Source: Galeopsis tetrahit
Lineage: Eukaryota; Streptophyta; Magnoliopsida; Lamiales; Lamiaceae
Direction: 5' to 3'
Length of the DNA stretch: 64,000 nt
NCBI GenBank assembly: GCA_963675135.1
Contig: OY776129.1
Span: forward strand, 63,551,028-63,615,027
Shown here one piece after another: positions 1-12,343 of this stretch (its first letter is position 1; each line of letters opens with the position of its first letter). The notes beneath the pieces are model-generated. The model did not search any database and had not been told where the DNA came from. It saw nothing but the letters and a program-made list of their open reading frames with translations. A program made the translations under genes and the position numbers.

Positions 1-623
1 GTCAATTGATTCAGAGGAATCAATTGATGGATCACAAGAAGGCCGAGCTAGCAGGGGCATGACTCGGTTGCCTAGCCCAAGGACGATAAATATCTCACCT
101 TTAAATAAATATCCGATTGTAAACGTGAAGGCAAGGCGGAAACCTCTAAAGTGGAGTCTTCTAGAAGAAGACACTTTGAGAACTGAAGTACATAGGTATG
201 GGCTATCACTAAATTTGTTAGTAATAGTCTGTTACTCTGTACGTTGTTTATAGCTATGCTTTTGGATGATCCCCTCTTTTCTATTTGCTAATTTGTTACA
301 AGCTGGCGCACTTCTCCCTTAAATTTTGTTGGCTCAAATTCTTCTTTCATCTCCTTAAGCTATACGAATCCGTACCCTCAAATTTATGGGCTTAACAAGA
401 ATATTTTGCTTATATTATTCATTCCGTGAAGGGTTGGAAAAGGAAATTGGAAGGCGATTCTCAATCTCCACCGAGACATATTTGAAGGTAGAACTGAGGT
501 GAGTAATTGTTTTTCACCTTATGTAATTTGTTAACTCTCGTTTTTGTTTTACACGGGTTATTGATGCACGGTTGTTTGATTCAGGGTGATTTGAAGGACA
601 AGTGGAGAAACATGACACGCTAA
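1..623 (+). CDS. Telobox Myb/SANT-domain protein, C-terminal part (5' end outside window)
   Basis: Three coding exons can be joined in frame: 1-195 (open to the window edge, frame starting at base 2), 432-498 and 585-623, with GT-AG introns and stop TAA at 621-623. The joined C-terminus is one Myb/SANT repeat. It has the first helix with KWSLLEEDTLRTEVHR, then a middle helix with GNWKAIL and RDIFEGRTE, then LKDKWRNM, the telobox signature of plant telomere-repeat-binding (TRF-like) Myb proteins. In that family the domain binds the double-stranded telomeric repeat or telo-box promoters in the nucleus. The protein ends three residues after the telobox, so the domain is C-terminal, as is usual for TRF-like proteins. 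The residue before DLKDKW is Gly where the family usually has Val. Upstream residues are acidic and Ser-rich. The specific subfamily cannot be told because the N-terminus is missing. Confidence 0.8.
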
Positions 624-818
624 CGAGAACCCATTGTAATTTTTGTATGCAAAGGTATCACGTTCAATGTAAAGCTCAATAGAACAAAATGCCCCATTTG
701 GTAAATGATGATTTTGAATTGTACACTGTTGGTATGTCACTGATGCGCCTATTGTATACAAGAGGCGTGCGAAGAAGACTGTGCCATAGCCCATAGGCCT
801 TTTACCTTATTATAATTA

Positions 819-1080
819 CTCCCTCCGTCCATGAAATGTAGTCCCATTGGAGTGGGACACATGTTTTAAGAAAAAGGTAGATAAAGTGGATTAAGTAGGG
901 GTATTGTAAGGTATTGTGGGGTCCATTGTGAATAGAGTGATTGTTTGTGAATAAAGTTGATGGCAATTTAAGTAATTAAGTGATGGTTGAAGGGTGATAG
1001 TTTCCATAAAGGGTATGGGACTACATTTTGTGGACAAAGAATATAAGGCAAATGAGACTATTTTTAATGGATGGAGGGAG
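819..1080. mobile_element. Stowaway-type MITE (TA target site)
   Basis: The ends are CTCCCTCCGTCC at 819-830 and its inverse at 1069-1080, flanked by TA on both sides (817-818 and 1081-1082). It has no coding capacity and is AT-rich inside. This is the signature of a Tc1/mariner-derived Stowaway element. It lies about 200 bp downstream of the telobox gene stop. Confidence 0.9.
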
Positions 1081-1082
1081 TA

Positions 1083-2881
1083 TTATGCAATTTTCCTTAT
1101 TACTCTGTTTTAATGGCCTGGGATATTATAAATACTTGTTGCTAGTATTTTGCAATTATTAGTGGAAATAGTGGGCAGAAGGCTCTTCTTCTGTGTTGTG
1201 TTCTGGTTTGTGTTATTGCGTATTCATACCTTTACTTTCAACAGTCATTGAGAGTGTTGCTAGTAGAGATATTAGTACCATTTGTTGCTACGTGTATGCT
1301 CAGGTTTGCTTAGGCTAGTTTTTTTCTTTCTGAAATGTGTGTTAAGTTTGCCTTTCATTGTCTGTCCCTTCCCTGATCTCCAGCCCAAATGCAGGCAAAA
1401 TTGTTGTCGTCAGTGTCGAGCACATAAACACCTCGGTACAACGTAGAATTGAACCGAACCTCTAGTTAGAATTTGCATCTTAGGTGAAGACGGGCTGGTA
1501 ATTTTAGCTTGATTAAAAGCTGCAGTAGTCTGATTTTATTACATGAGAATTTTCTTACTTGTCTTTGACATCCTTGCTCATTGAGTGTCAATTTAGAGTT
1601 AGTGTGTATTCCCTTTAAAAAAAAATACTCATATATTTTATTTACTTATTTTCCTCTATTTCAATTTACCAGATGTTATAAAGTTTCATCAAGAAAAATT
1701 GTGGTGCAATTATGCATACAAAAATGGAGTAATAAGAGAACAGAGAATGCACTCGGTCAATCATTTCTTATCATAAATATGTCCTTACTTCCCAACCAGA
1801 AAAAAATTGACGCATAACAAGGAATATAAAATACATACGTGCAAGCCGTGAAGTTCTATTATGCTTCAAATGTTAAACATATGTTTTTAATGGAAATATT
1901 TAAAAAATAATAAAAAGGAGATTTTTGAGTAAGGGACATGAGTTATTTGCAGTATATATTATGGCCTTTTGAAACAAATTGGGTTTGTTTGGCCAGTCTC
2001 TTAAATATATTTAGTATTATTAAGACAAATACTGAGACGATATCATACATAAGACATGTTTCATCGATCACAAATGTTACATGACTCGTGACTGCACTCA
2101 AGTCATGTTTTATGATAAATGGATAAAGAAAAGTTTAAATACTAAATGTAATTTCGTCCAATACATAAAACCATCTCACAAAAAAACTCTCATTATTAAA
2201 TATTAACCACTTGTGTATGATATAAATTATAATATTCTTGTAAAAATTCATTTGTTTCTCTTATTTGGTGCAAGGTGTTGATGTGAGACCCCATAAACAT
2301 TTTTGGAACACAAATATTTTTGTGTAACTGTTGCACATTGAACTTTTGTATTTAAGTTATACTAATAAGATAAGTTGTCCAAGCCCTTAAGCAATTTCAT
2401 GTTTCATGATCTATTTAAGTTCACAAATATCAACCACATGAAGGGCCTAATAATTTAAATATGATTGCTCACAGTCACGGAACTTAATAAAAATATCTTA
2501 CTTGTCAGTTTGTTTGCCATAACCCATCAGCCATAGATGTCACTGTTGAATGTTGTTGTAGGGTTGAGGAATATAGAAACAGATTTCCATTGGCAATGGC
2601 TGAACAAAACTCCCTTTCTCTTTCTCTTTCTCTCAAAGTTACAAGAATTATGCTATGCTTGCAGGACCAATTCTTGATCAATAAAAGAGATCCCCTTTAT
2701 TCTCAGTTTTCCTTCTTATCTTCATGACTAATTTGATACCTTTTCTATACTTGTATCCTGTTGGAATCCTTCCAACACTCCATGTTTCACCTTAAAAATC
2801 CTGTCCTCACATTATCCTACCTAACTTTGTAACTAAAAACTCAAACTTCCCTTTTCAGCACAAACAAACATCCTCTGATCA
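1083..2881. other. Intergenic region with the promoter of the ATL gene
   Basis: No gene is supported here; the small open frames are AT-rich noise. A pyrimidine-rich CT tract at 2611-2634 lies about 250 bp upstream of the ATL start codon and resembles the Y-patch type promoter elements common in plants. No convincing TATA box was identified. Confidence 0.5.
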
Positions 2882-3358
2882 ATGGTGAGTTATCGCAATC
2901 GTCTGCTTCTCGGGTCGGATATGAATATGAGCAACAGGACAGGTGTCCCTTACGACGAGGATGCAAGTTTTGACAGCAATATGGTAATAATCTTGGCAGT
3001 TTTGCTCTGTGCATTGCTGTGTGCTCTTGGAATTAACTCGATTGTCCGTTGCTTCCTCGGCCGCACTACTGATGTGGCGGCTGTGCGTTTAGCCCCCAAC
3101 AGTGCTCTCAAGATTCCGGTGGCGGTTTACAAGGAGGGGCTCGATAGTGATTGCCCAATATGCCTTGGAGAGTTTGTTCAAGGGGAAGATGTTGGGAAGT
3201 TTCCCAAGTGCAATCATGGTTTTCATGTTAAGTGTATAAATAGATGGTTAGTTTCTCATTCCTCATGTCCTACTTGTAGGCAGCCATTGGTGGAATGTTC
3301 TAGAAGTAGAAATGGTGGTGATAGAGAAGAGCATGTTAGAGTAATCGAGATTAGGTAG
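2882..3358 (+). CDS. RING-H2 finger protein, ATL family (E3 ubiquitin ligase)
   Basis: This is a single-exon gene of 158 aa. Residues about 33-57 form one hydrophobic membrane segment. A short basic linker is followed by the GLD-type motif (GLDSDCPIC, from residue 86) and a complete RING-H2 finger with metal ligands C91, C94, C110, H112, H115, C118, C129 and C132; W122 is the usual E2-contact Trp. The order (transmembrane, GLD, RING-H2, no introns) defines plant ATL ubiquitin ligases, which sit in endomembranes or the plasma membrane and pass ubiquitin from E2 to substrates. The segment FDSNMVIILAVLLCALLCAL and the finger most resemble the ATL8/ATL78/ATL80 subgroup. The exact orthologue is uncertain. 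The gene runs convergent to the VAL-like gene. Confidence 0.93.
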   Translation: MVSYRNRLLLGSDMNMSNRTGVPYDEDASFDSNMVIILAVLLCALLCALGINSIVRCFLGRTTDVAAVRLAPNSALKIPVAVYKEGLDSDCPICLGEFVQGEDVGKFPKCNHGFHVKCINRWLVSHSSCPTCRQPLVECSRSRNGGDREEHVRVIEIR

Positions 3359-3734
3359 AATGAATGTCTAGTCTTGTTTTACTTGTTATGATTTGAAGAA
3401 GATTATAGATAGTTGCATGTCTGAGGAGGTTGTATATGGATTGAAATGAAAGAAAGATTTTCAAACTTGTTTTAAAATTCGATTCCCAGAATTTGTCGTT
3501 CAAAAAAAAGTATGAAAATATGATCACCAAATAAGAAAGTAGAAAATGCTATAAATAAAAAAACACGTCCAACTTCCTCCACTTGAAAAAATGGGGGTAT
3601 GAAAACGACTCGATACTGTGGTCCCAAAAACACAATACTCCTCCTATATCTACATTACATAACATAAATTAAACAACATAAAATTAATGTGGTCTTTTAA
3701 AGAAACAATAATACAAACACCCAACCAAGCATCT

Positions 3735-6700
3735 TCATGTCTGCTTCTCCTCTTCCCCATCATCTCCTTTCTTCTCCTCTTCCCCATCTCCCGCTGCATC
3801 TTTCTTCTCGTCGTCCTCATCTCCCGCTGCGTCTTTCTTCTCCTCTTCCTCATCTCCCGCTTCGTCTTTCTTCTCCTCTTCCTCATCTCCCGCTGCATCT
3901 TTCTTCTCCTCTTCCCCATCGGCTATCCCACTTTCTTCGATGCTGTCAGACGTCACTCGAGACTCCGACACTCCATTCGTCTCCAAACAATCTTCCAAGG
4001 GGATGTCCTCCCCAGTGTCCATCAATGCAGCAAGACTTATCCCAGCTTCTGCCAACATCTCCTCCTCACGATGAGGATCGCAGTTTAAGTCCAACTGTTC
4101 CTTCGTCTCGTCCCCATCGACTTCTTCCTTGTCCAGTTTGGACAGGGACTTTTCCTTGTCCTGTGCCAGCTCAGCTTCGCGCTCCAGCTGCCGCTTTTTC
4201 TTGCGGATCATTAGGGTTTTGAAACGACGCCTCACGGTCAAGCAGACGTTGCATTTGCATGACGCCTCGTGTTTACCCTTCCCGCTTGGCGGTTGGATGC
4301 ACACAATGCAGCTGCAGCCGGGCCGGTGCCTTGGGTGTCGCGTTGTGGCTCCTGCTGAAAAATCCTCGCCTATGTTATCTCCCAGAACAGCGGCATTTGC
4401 TAGGGCGTCTAAACCCGAGGGCTCCCCTTCTCTCGACATAGCTGCCATCTTTTGCTTCTTATATTCTTGAGAAAAAAAATGAACCAAGAATCGACAGATA
4501 GTCAGCATGCAAAGAGGCCAACCTTTGATGTGCCCATAAAAGTAAATTCTTTCTTTTTTTTTTGTTCCAAATTGTTAAATATGAATATAGCAATATTTAA
4601 GCCAAAGTCCATACCTTTGTAACCACTAAAATCCAGATCCTTTGGGTTTAGATCCTCTGGAGCAGCACATGAACACCTGAGATAAATCATAATTAAAAAA
4701 AAAAAAGAGAGAGAGGGAATGTTCTGTTAACCGAAAGGCACACACTTTAGCCACACCTGATTTAAAAGGATCAGCATACAACGCATTGTACATGGGTGAC
4801 CAAAGCTTGTTTGTAATTTGTAAAGTATAAGAAAATTTTCCACAGGATAAAATATCAACCATTAAAGCAGAAATAGCTAGTAATAAATTGAATTGATAGA
4901 AATCTTGAATTTACAATAAATTTAGATATATAATAGATCATGGAATTGAATTCGAAAATCTGTTCAAATTTAAACATAGGCATTAATAATTTGAAATAAA
5001 GATAATCGAATGCACATCTCGAACCAAGAATACGAGTTATAACAGGAGGGTTTGATCCTACAAATTTATCCACTACAGAAAAATCAGCCTCTCTTTCCTA
5101 ACTAAACCAGAAATATCAAACTATCTAAAACATTTTATTTCAAAGTTGCTGACCTCTTCGGGTCCCATTTGTTATCGGAACACGTCCACTTTGCAAGAAG
5201 AAGAGCATCCACAGGTATCCTTCTCCATTTTGAGCAAATATCGCATTGAGCTAGTTGTTCTTCCTCTCTGATAAGATTACGTATCGAAGAAAGTATTCAT
5301 TGATGTCCAAATATGGAAATTTTAGAGATTTAGTATTTATATCTTAAAACCTAAAACATTGTTCAACATGGTAATACTTACCCTGAGGGACGAGAAATGA
5401 ACATTGTCCTCTTTCCGAAAACGGGGGGTTCCTAAACAAAACAAGATTTTTTTTTATAAAGAGTATCTTTCCACATCAAACAATGGTTGCATGAAAATTT
5501 ACTTACGTCATATTCTTCAAATTCATAACCGTCGACCATGACAACATTTGGTTTGGACGATGGAGCTGGACGAAACAACTCCTGTGCTTCCTCCCAAGTA
5601 ATGCGCAGTTCTGAAGCATCACCGTTGTTCATGTGAAGCCTCCTGTTTTTAACATTTCTCGATTTCTTCTTCTCAGATGTGGTCGTATGCTGCTGTTGCG
5701 AATCATCAGATACTCTGCCTCCATTCTGGCACATTATAGTATTCTCTATTAGTTTAAAGTTTATATAAAAAAAATTAATAAAGGCAGGAAATAGCGAACA
5801 TACTGAAAGCTGTTGAGTATCAGCAACGCCAGAAATTGACGTTTCGCCTGGAGTATCGCCATTTGAAGCAGCTGACGTTTGTGAATCCTACGTGTTGCCA
5901 AAAGAATATATATGTCACATCAGTTCTTAACAATTAAAAAGAAAAGGGCAAGAGTAAGAGAAGGAAAAATGTCTTAAGTTACCGACCTGCACATCAAGGT
6001 TGTTTATTGCCTTGCGGCAGCCTATGACGAGTTGACCCCCGGGATCTCTCCGACTAAATATCACTACTCAATCGACAAAGAAGGCATAATAAAACCGGGA
6101 TTAGTCCCCATCAGGTAGTAAAAAAATATACTTGCTAGGCCAAAAAGCATAAAATCAAATACTTAAAATTCAAAGGTTTAAATTGCATTTCATCTAAACG
6201 TTATATGATTTAAGAAATACTATTGTAAGCCCATTCCGTCGAATAAAATGAGAAGATTCAAAGAAGAATAACACGAAAACAAAATGTATATCTGCCTTGA
6301 AAATATCCAAAAATGATGTGTCAAGTAGTAACAAGAAAATCTCCACAAATGTCTATAAGTATCAAATAGGCAGTAACAAGAACAGTATAAAGAAGGTGTC
6401 ACATAACAAACATGAAAGGGGTTCCTACCAAATGTGATTAAATGTACCAAATAAAAAGAAGACATTATATATAGATTGGAAAATAATTTTGTAAACAAAT
6501 AATATACCTGTGTCACCAGCTTGCAGTTGCATGCTCTGGATGCAAGGAGTTACACCCTCCAATACATACATCCTACTATTATTATTCGGCCAGAATCTGA
6601 ATTGAAATGTCCACTCTTTACCCTTTATATCTTGTATCCTTATCGGTATACCTTCCGACTGATTGATAGTAGGGAAATATGCCTGTATAACACATTATTT

Positions 6701-8886
6701 CAATTCACATATCTATAATTTAATATGTAAAAATCCCAATTTCTAAATGATTCTAAATTTGCAAAGCGCATTTTCAAAATTAGACACTCACCTCAGCGCA
6801 TGCCTTGGGAAGGACCAGCCTACCAATTCTACCAGCATCACTGGCACTCAGTATCTTCTCGAATAACGGGAGGATCGAAGCTTTCAATCTAAAGACCGAT
6901 AGTTAAGGAAAATACTAGACATAAATCAAAAGACAACATAAATAAAGTGGCCATATATAGATTTAAAAGACTAAAAAGGTATATAATTATCAAAGGATAC
7001 TCTCCGGATAATAACTGCAATTCTTGATCGGTTATCCTCGGCCAGTAACGAGGTAGTAACTGACTGCGGCCCCTCCCCTCAGCAGGAGGCCTAGGAATGC
7101 GGGCTTGTGACGGACCTCCTTTATATGTATCCGGGCTGGTGATCAGGCTAGGTTTTGGGGGCTTAGAAGAAATATGGCAACTTTTTTGTCCTTGTTGGAA
7201 AGGACTTTTGCTCTGTTCATTTCCTTCAATAGTAACACCACTAATGGGCAGCTCAGAGCTTGAACCACCTAAAGGAGTGGTGAAAGAGAAATTTAGGGAC
7301 GGTTTAGCTACAGATTCGTACATTTCCTTAAGACCATGTTTGGGTCTGATATTTTCAGGTTTGACAAAAGCTGGTGACGGACAATGTAGAGAGAAATTGT
7401 GCATGTGTTTAGTGCTTTCTGCAGTTTTAGGCATGGATTCTTCCATTTTAGCCTTTTGAACAGCTGGAGTTAGGTTATTGAGCGATACGGCCCTGGTCAA
7501 CTGCATAAGCCTCTCTGTGGTAACTCTGTCATCGTTAATTTGATCCTCAATGACTACGGGTTGACCATCTCTAGTAGAACTTTTTGGAATATCAGCAGGA
7601 ATCTGTACAAAACAGTCAAAGTACAAGTATCTAAGAACCAACCAAAGCAGATACAAAATTAAGCAACTGATACACGTGGCGTGCAATAAAAATGTCAAAG
7701 ATATGTAAGGAAAAAAAACAGCAACTAAGGTCAGTTTAGGGGAATAGCCCACAAACAAGATGACATTTTCAAAATATCGGCAAACCCTTACATCATTTAA
7801 TATCAAAAGCTGTAATAAAGCAAGAAAATCATAATCCATCTCTTTACAAAGATTTAAAAGATTAATCCACAAATACACATATTTCATGAAAAAAGTAGCA
7901 TCTTTCGAGCTGTAATGAACTATATATAACCTGTGTAGGTGCTGCAGAATTAATTTCTAAACGGTTGGCACAACTTATGCATACAACCCCACCAAATTCC
8001 ATGTAGTCGTAGAGATGCTTTGAAGCAACGCATCCACAGTGAATAATCTGCATACCAAATTTCAATGGTTAGTCAAAAATATAACATTTCAAATATGCGT
8101 ATGTCGAGCTATTATTACCTTCCCACATATTCTGCATTCTCTCCATCCAGATTCCTCCGAATGAAATGTTTCACAGAAAACAGAGTTTTCATAGGCAGAT
8201 CTGAAATCCACATTAAGCACATCAGAGCAAGAAACTAGCAAAATCTACAGATGCCAAATGACACAAGCAGACACAAAATAGGCGTAAATTTAATGGAATC
8301 AAATTCAATACTCAATGAAAATACAGAATATTAAAGCAATTAACCAGATCTATGTACATAAACTAACAGGACTCCAATGCATCAGCCAAAACAAGAGTGT
8401 ATATACATCAGTAAACTCACACAACTACTAATAGAAGAGACATTCATGGACAAAACATGCATGTAGTAACTACAAATTTGAATCACTTCATCTCAAAAAT
8501 CCCATTCGAAGCAACAACTTTTATCAACAAACACAGAATAGAAGAGGCAATTAATTACCAGAATGCCACAAAATTAAGCTTCAACAATTTGGGAAACAGG
8601 TCAAGATTTTGCAAAGAATAGGTATATACTAAAAATAGGAAAATCAAATTGAAGAAACATAAAAATTCTATTCTCAGTCATTCAGTATAAAACGGAATTT
8701 TAGGAATTGAGATTTGAAATCTCCAAACAACCCATGAATGAACAAGGGCAAGAATTGGGATTCAAGAAATTACCCGCACTTAAAACAGAGCTTAGCAAAT
8801 CCCCCTGATTTAAAGCTCCAACCTTTCCTCATCTCAGACGACGTCGTAGCACGGCACCCCTCATTCATGCAAGTCTTGGACCCCAT
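3735..8886 (-). CDS. VAL1: VAL1/VAL2-like (HSI2-type) B3-domain transcriptional repressor, 13 coding exons
   Basis: Coding exons on the minus strand, all GT-AG and phase-consistent: 8774-8886, 8119-8200, 7931-8047, 7001-7602, 6792-6888, 6508-6682, 5987-6063, 5804-5887, 5507-5725, 5382-5431, 5154-5267, 4615-4676 and 3735-4465. They total 2523 nt (840 aa), near the family length. The order of parts is diagnostic. The first three exons give the Cys/His-rich PHD-like finger (MGSKTCMNEGC to ISCANR). Next comes a B3 DNA-binding domain (LPLFEKILSASDAGRIGR through VIFSRRDPGGQL), then a CW zinc finger (CDICSKWRRIPVDALL, WTCSDNKWD, CSCAAPED), the conserved TRHPRHRPGCSCIVCIQPP block, and an EAR-type LDLN motif. 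In Arabidopsis VAL1/VAL2 bind RY elements and recruit Polycomb and deacetylase to silence seed genes and FLC. The CW motif reads EEQLAQC, with Leu where the family has Trp. The acidic C-terminal tail is repetitive. Whether it is VAL1 or VAL2 is not settled. Confidence 0.93.
3745..3920. repeat. 33-bp minisatellite inside the last VAL exon
   Basis: About five imperfect 33 bp units each encode an 11-residue acidic/lysine unit of the type EEEEKKDAAGD at the extreme C-terminus of the VAL-like protein. The period is a multiple of three, so unit changes keep the frame. The complementary strand is also open by chance. Confidence 0.85.
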
Positions 8887-9400
8887 TTCTCGAAAATTCA
8901 CTTCAAAAGCTCTGCAAAACCCCAAACAAAAATCAAAACCCTAAAACCCCATTAATTGCCCCCAGATCAAATAAATTCAATAAGATCGAGGAATCTCCAC
9001 GCCTTTAAATCACTAAAACGAGCACTATTTCACATCAAAAACTGAAAATTCCTCAGTAATTGAGAATTAAAAACTTCAATTTTCACTCACCTTCTCCAAA
9101 TCCAATAAATTCAACGTCAGCATGCGAACATCCTGAAACAAAAACAAAACCCATTAAGCCCAATTGCAGAAAACATGAACTCGAAACCTCGAATTAAATC
9201 TGAGGCTAAGTAAAAGAAATAAACCCAAGTAAAATTAAAATGGCGGTCGATGGTCGGTGGGCAATTCCGATAACGCCAGAGTAAAATCAAATCAAATCAA
9301 ATTGAATAAAATAAAACCAATGTATAATAGATTCATGAACATGTATCTATCGGTTTAGAGAGAGAGGGGGAGATGGGATGAGAGAGAAAAAGTGTGAGTG
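8887..9400 (-). promoter_or_regulatory. 5' leader, leader intron and promoter of the VAL-like gene
   Basis: Upstream of the start codon (8884-8886) the minus strand shows an acceptor near 8911 (GTTTTGCAG) and, further out, a donor GTGAGTG near 9084-9090. The 5' UTR is therefore probably split by a ~175 bp intron. A GA-rich tract at about 9357-9371 lies farther upstream. The transcription start is not defined. Confidence 0.5.
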
Positions 9401-9599
9401 CATGCAGAAGGGAAGAGGTGCAACAAAATGCATGCACGACATTGAAGACCATTCTTAGCCTACTTACAGTTTTCTGCTCTGCCCCCAATTTGTTTTTCCT
9501 CAATTCACATTTGGGGGGTTTTTATAGTTTCTTTTTTTCTTTTTTCTTCAGGATTTACGGTCTGTGTGTTTTCAGACAGTGGCGGTAATATGATATGGC

Positions 9600-11691
9600 C
9601 GTAGATTCCCATTTTTTCAAAGGTAAATTTTGTCAAGTTTATGGTAAGTCAAATCTGGTAAAATTTTCTTTGTACAATATTTGTTGCGTCATGTACAACT
9701 TTAAATAAATTTGTGTTATTTGCTAATTTTGAATTATTTGTGGTTTTAGGTAACAATAAAAGCAAACAAAGTAACAATTTTAAAACTAATTTGACTGAAA
9801 AACATTTTTCATGTACTATTTTTAAGTATTTTTTTAGATTTAAAAATATTTTATAATTTAAAAAATCAAAGTAGTATTATCAATGATTATTTTTAAGTAT
9901 TAATAATAACATTGTATTCTTACACCTAAATATGCAAGTGTTTGACATATTTTCTTCAATATTTCTCGTTTCGTGGAGGATAAGGTTTTTTTCTCTTTAT
10001 TTTAATTAATTTCACGATAATATACTCCTTACGTGTAAGTAGACGGTGTTTCTCTTACATGCAGAGATAAATTTATTTTAGTATTTTGTGCATGTCTATA
10101 GTACATTAATTAGGATGAATACGTGGCGGCTTTTTCCGAACATTTAATAGTTTCATCTCGCTTGCAACGGTTAAGAGCATGATCATATAATTTATTGATT
10201 AGGGTTTTAAACCATGTAATGTTCGAATTGAGTTGTTACACATTTTTTTCTAAATTACTGAGACGTGGCGAACAGATGATCATGTTCTGTAAACCATATA
10301 ATCTTCTTTAGTATGGACCCACGTGTGAGGTGGGTCCCAATTACAATTTATTGATCGATGAATTCTGGAATAAACTAAAATCGTCGCGATGCATTCTCAA
10401 TCAAACATTTAATAAAAAATGCTTACTAATATGATTTATTTTTATAACAATTTCATTATTATTGATCATTGAAAACTAATAATATGGCTATCTTTATTAT
10501 TAAATAATAATAATAGTATTTTTATTTGTATGTAATATTATTGTTTTAATGATTTTTATATAATAATATTATTTTAATGATGAATTAAACAATGATATTA
10601 TCATTGCTGTTAAATAACAATAAGACTTTTATGATTAAATAATAAATATTATTTATATATTTATGAATACATTGTTGTGAATTATTATATTGCTTATGTT
10701 GTTGAAATGGTTATATTACTATTTATTATGTTAATTGTTATTATTGTTTTTATTTTTATTAGATATAATTAGTTTATTGTTTTATGTTTTCATTAAAAAA
10801 AAAAAAATTTAACTCAATCCTTGGATGATATAAAACCATGCCATATAATGGTTCACTATATATATATATATATTTTTTTTATGGTCATTGCTGCTGAAAT
10901 GACGATGAATATTATTGAAAAAAAATATCAATTATTATATTTTGAAAACTAAGGAGTAATCATTCAATTACACGCCTATTCCAACATACTATTGCCTTTA
11001 TAATTTTTTTTTATCAATTCCTAAAACTAGTTAAAATAATTTACCAGATATATAAAAAAATTACCATTTCACTCACATTTTCAAAAGGTCCATCTCAACC
11101 ATTCAAATTCATTATACTCATACGTACTAACACATATTTTAATAAATATTGATTAGTTTATATATAAAGTAGATACATAAAATAAAATGATTGTTTAGGA
11201 ATAAAATGAATGATAATTTGAATAAATGAGTGACGTTGAAAAATGAATAGAAAGTAGTGTATACTGTATATAATAATAAAATTTGATAATAAAAAATGGA
11301 AAGTGAAAATAATTAAATTATCTTTTAAAGCAACTTATTACCCTTTTTTCAGATTGGGAAAATAGTAATAATTATTGTTTTCCACAAAATGAAAAAGGGA
11401 TCCTTGCGGATTGAATTGTATTTAATTTCATCCATATCCCTTCATCAGAAAAGGGAATAAAGTTATTGTAAAAAAAAAAAAAGGATTAAAGTTTTATTGG
11501 AATTTACTTTTCACAGCATATAATTTATTGTTTATAAATAATTTGAATAATGCATTTAATGTTCAAAATAATAAATTAGAGAGATTCATGAATTGGAACG
11601 TTAAATATATATTACTCCAATTTAAAACAAACCAATTTAAGGTTCATGATTATATATTTCTTTTAAATTCTGATGAATCTTGAAAATAATA
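9600..11691. other. AT-rich intergenic DNA
   Basis: No gene or clear element was recognised. It is low-complexity TAT/TTA sequence with an (AT)n run near 10858-10873 and a Stowaway-like relic near 11120-11260 (internal similarity to the 819-1080 MITE but no intact ends). Confidence 0.4.
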
Positions 11692-12341
11692 CTCCCTCCA
11701 TTTTTGAATAAATGTCATTTTAACATTTTCCAACAAATTAAGATATTAAATTGTGGTCAATATTACCCTTCATTAATGATAAATAGTTTTGATATTAAAT
11801 TTTTGTTTAGTAAAGAATGTGGTCAAGAATGTACTCCCTCCGTTTTTTAATAAGTGTCACTTTGACTTTTTAACTAATTTTAAAATAAGTGTCATTCTAG
11901 AATTTTTCCTTTAATTTTGACTATTTTACCCTTATACATTTACCATAAATATTTTTCATAAATAAATTCCACAAAAATTGTTTATACCAAAATTAATTTG
12001 ATTATGAATACTAGCTACATTCTTGACCACATTCTTTATCAAATAAAATTTCTATATTAAAATTAGTATAATTTATGAAGGGTAATATAGACCACAATTT
12101 ATTATCTTAATTTGTTGAAAAAAGCCAAAATGACACTTATTAAAAAATGGAGGGAGTATGTTATATTCATATATACAATATTTATGATTTTTCCATGATT
12201 TATGCTACTATATTAATTGAAATTGAAGGCAAATTAATTATAAGGGTAAAATTGTCAAAATTAAAGAAAAAAATATAGAATGACACTTATTATAAAAATA
12301 ATTAAAAAGGCAAAGTGACACTTATTTAAAAGTGGAGGGAG
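11692..12341. mobile_element. Stowaway MITE, outer copy, split by a second MITE
   Basis: Ends CTCCCTCCA at 11692 and TGGAGGGAG ending at 12341, with TA flanks (11690-11691 and 12342-12343). Internal sequence stops at 11833 and resumes at 12157, where an inner element of the same family is inserted. Conserved internal blocks (AAGTGACACTTATT, TTGTGGTCAA) mark the family. Confidence 0.85.
11834..12156. mobile_element. Stowaway MITE, inner copy nested in the element at 11692
   Basis: A 323 bp element with ends CTCCCTCCG and TGGAGGGAG, flanked by TA at 11832-11833 and 12157-12158. It is in the opposite orientation to the outer copy and belongs to the same family, also seen at 56891-57215. Confidence 0.9.
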
Positions 12342-12343
12342 TA

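Noticed and set aside
3687..4470. Open frames on the plus strand opposite the VAL last exon
   Set aside because: They are shadows of the minus-strand repeat-rich exon; composition is Ser/Leu/Pro from GAGAAG-type repeats and there is no family match.
6889..7887. Single 332-codon frame as one protein
   Set aside because: It reads through introns on both sides of VAL exon 4 (7001-7602); splice signals and domain order define the real exon.
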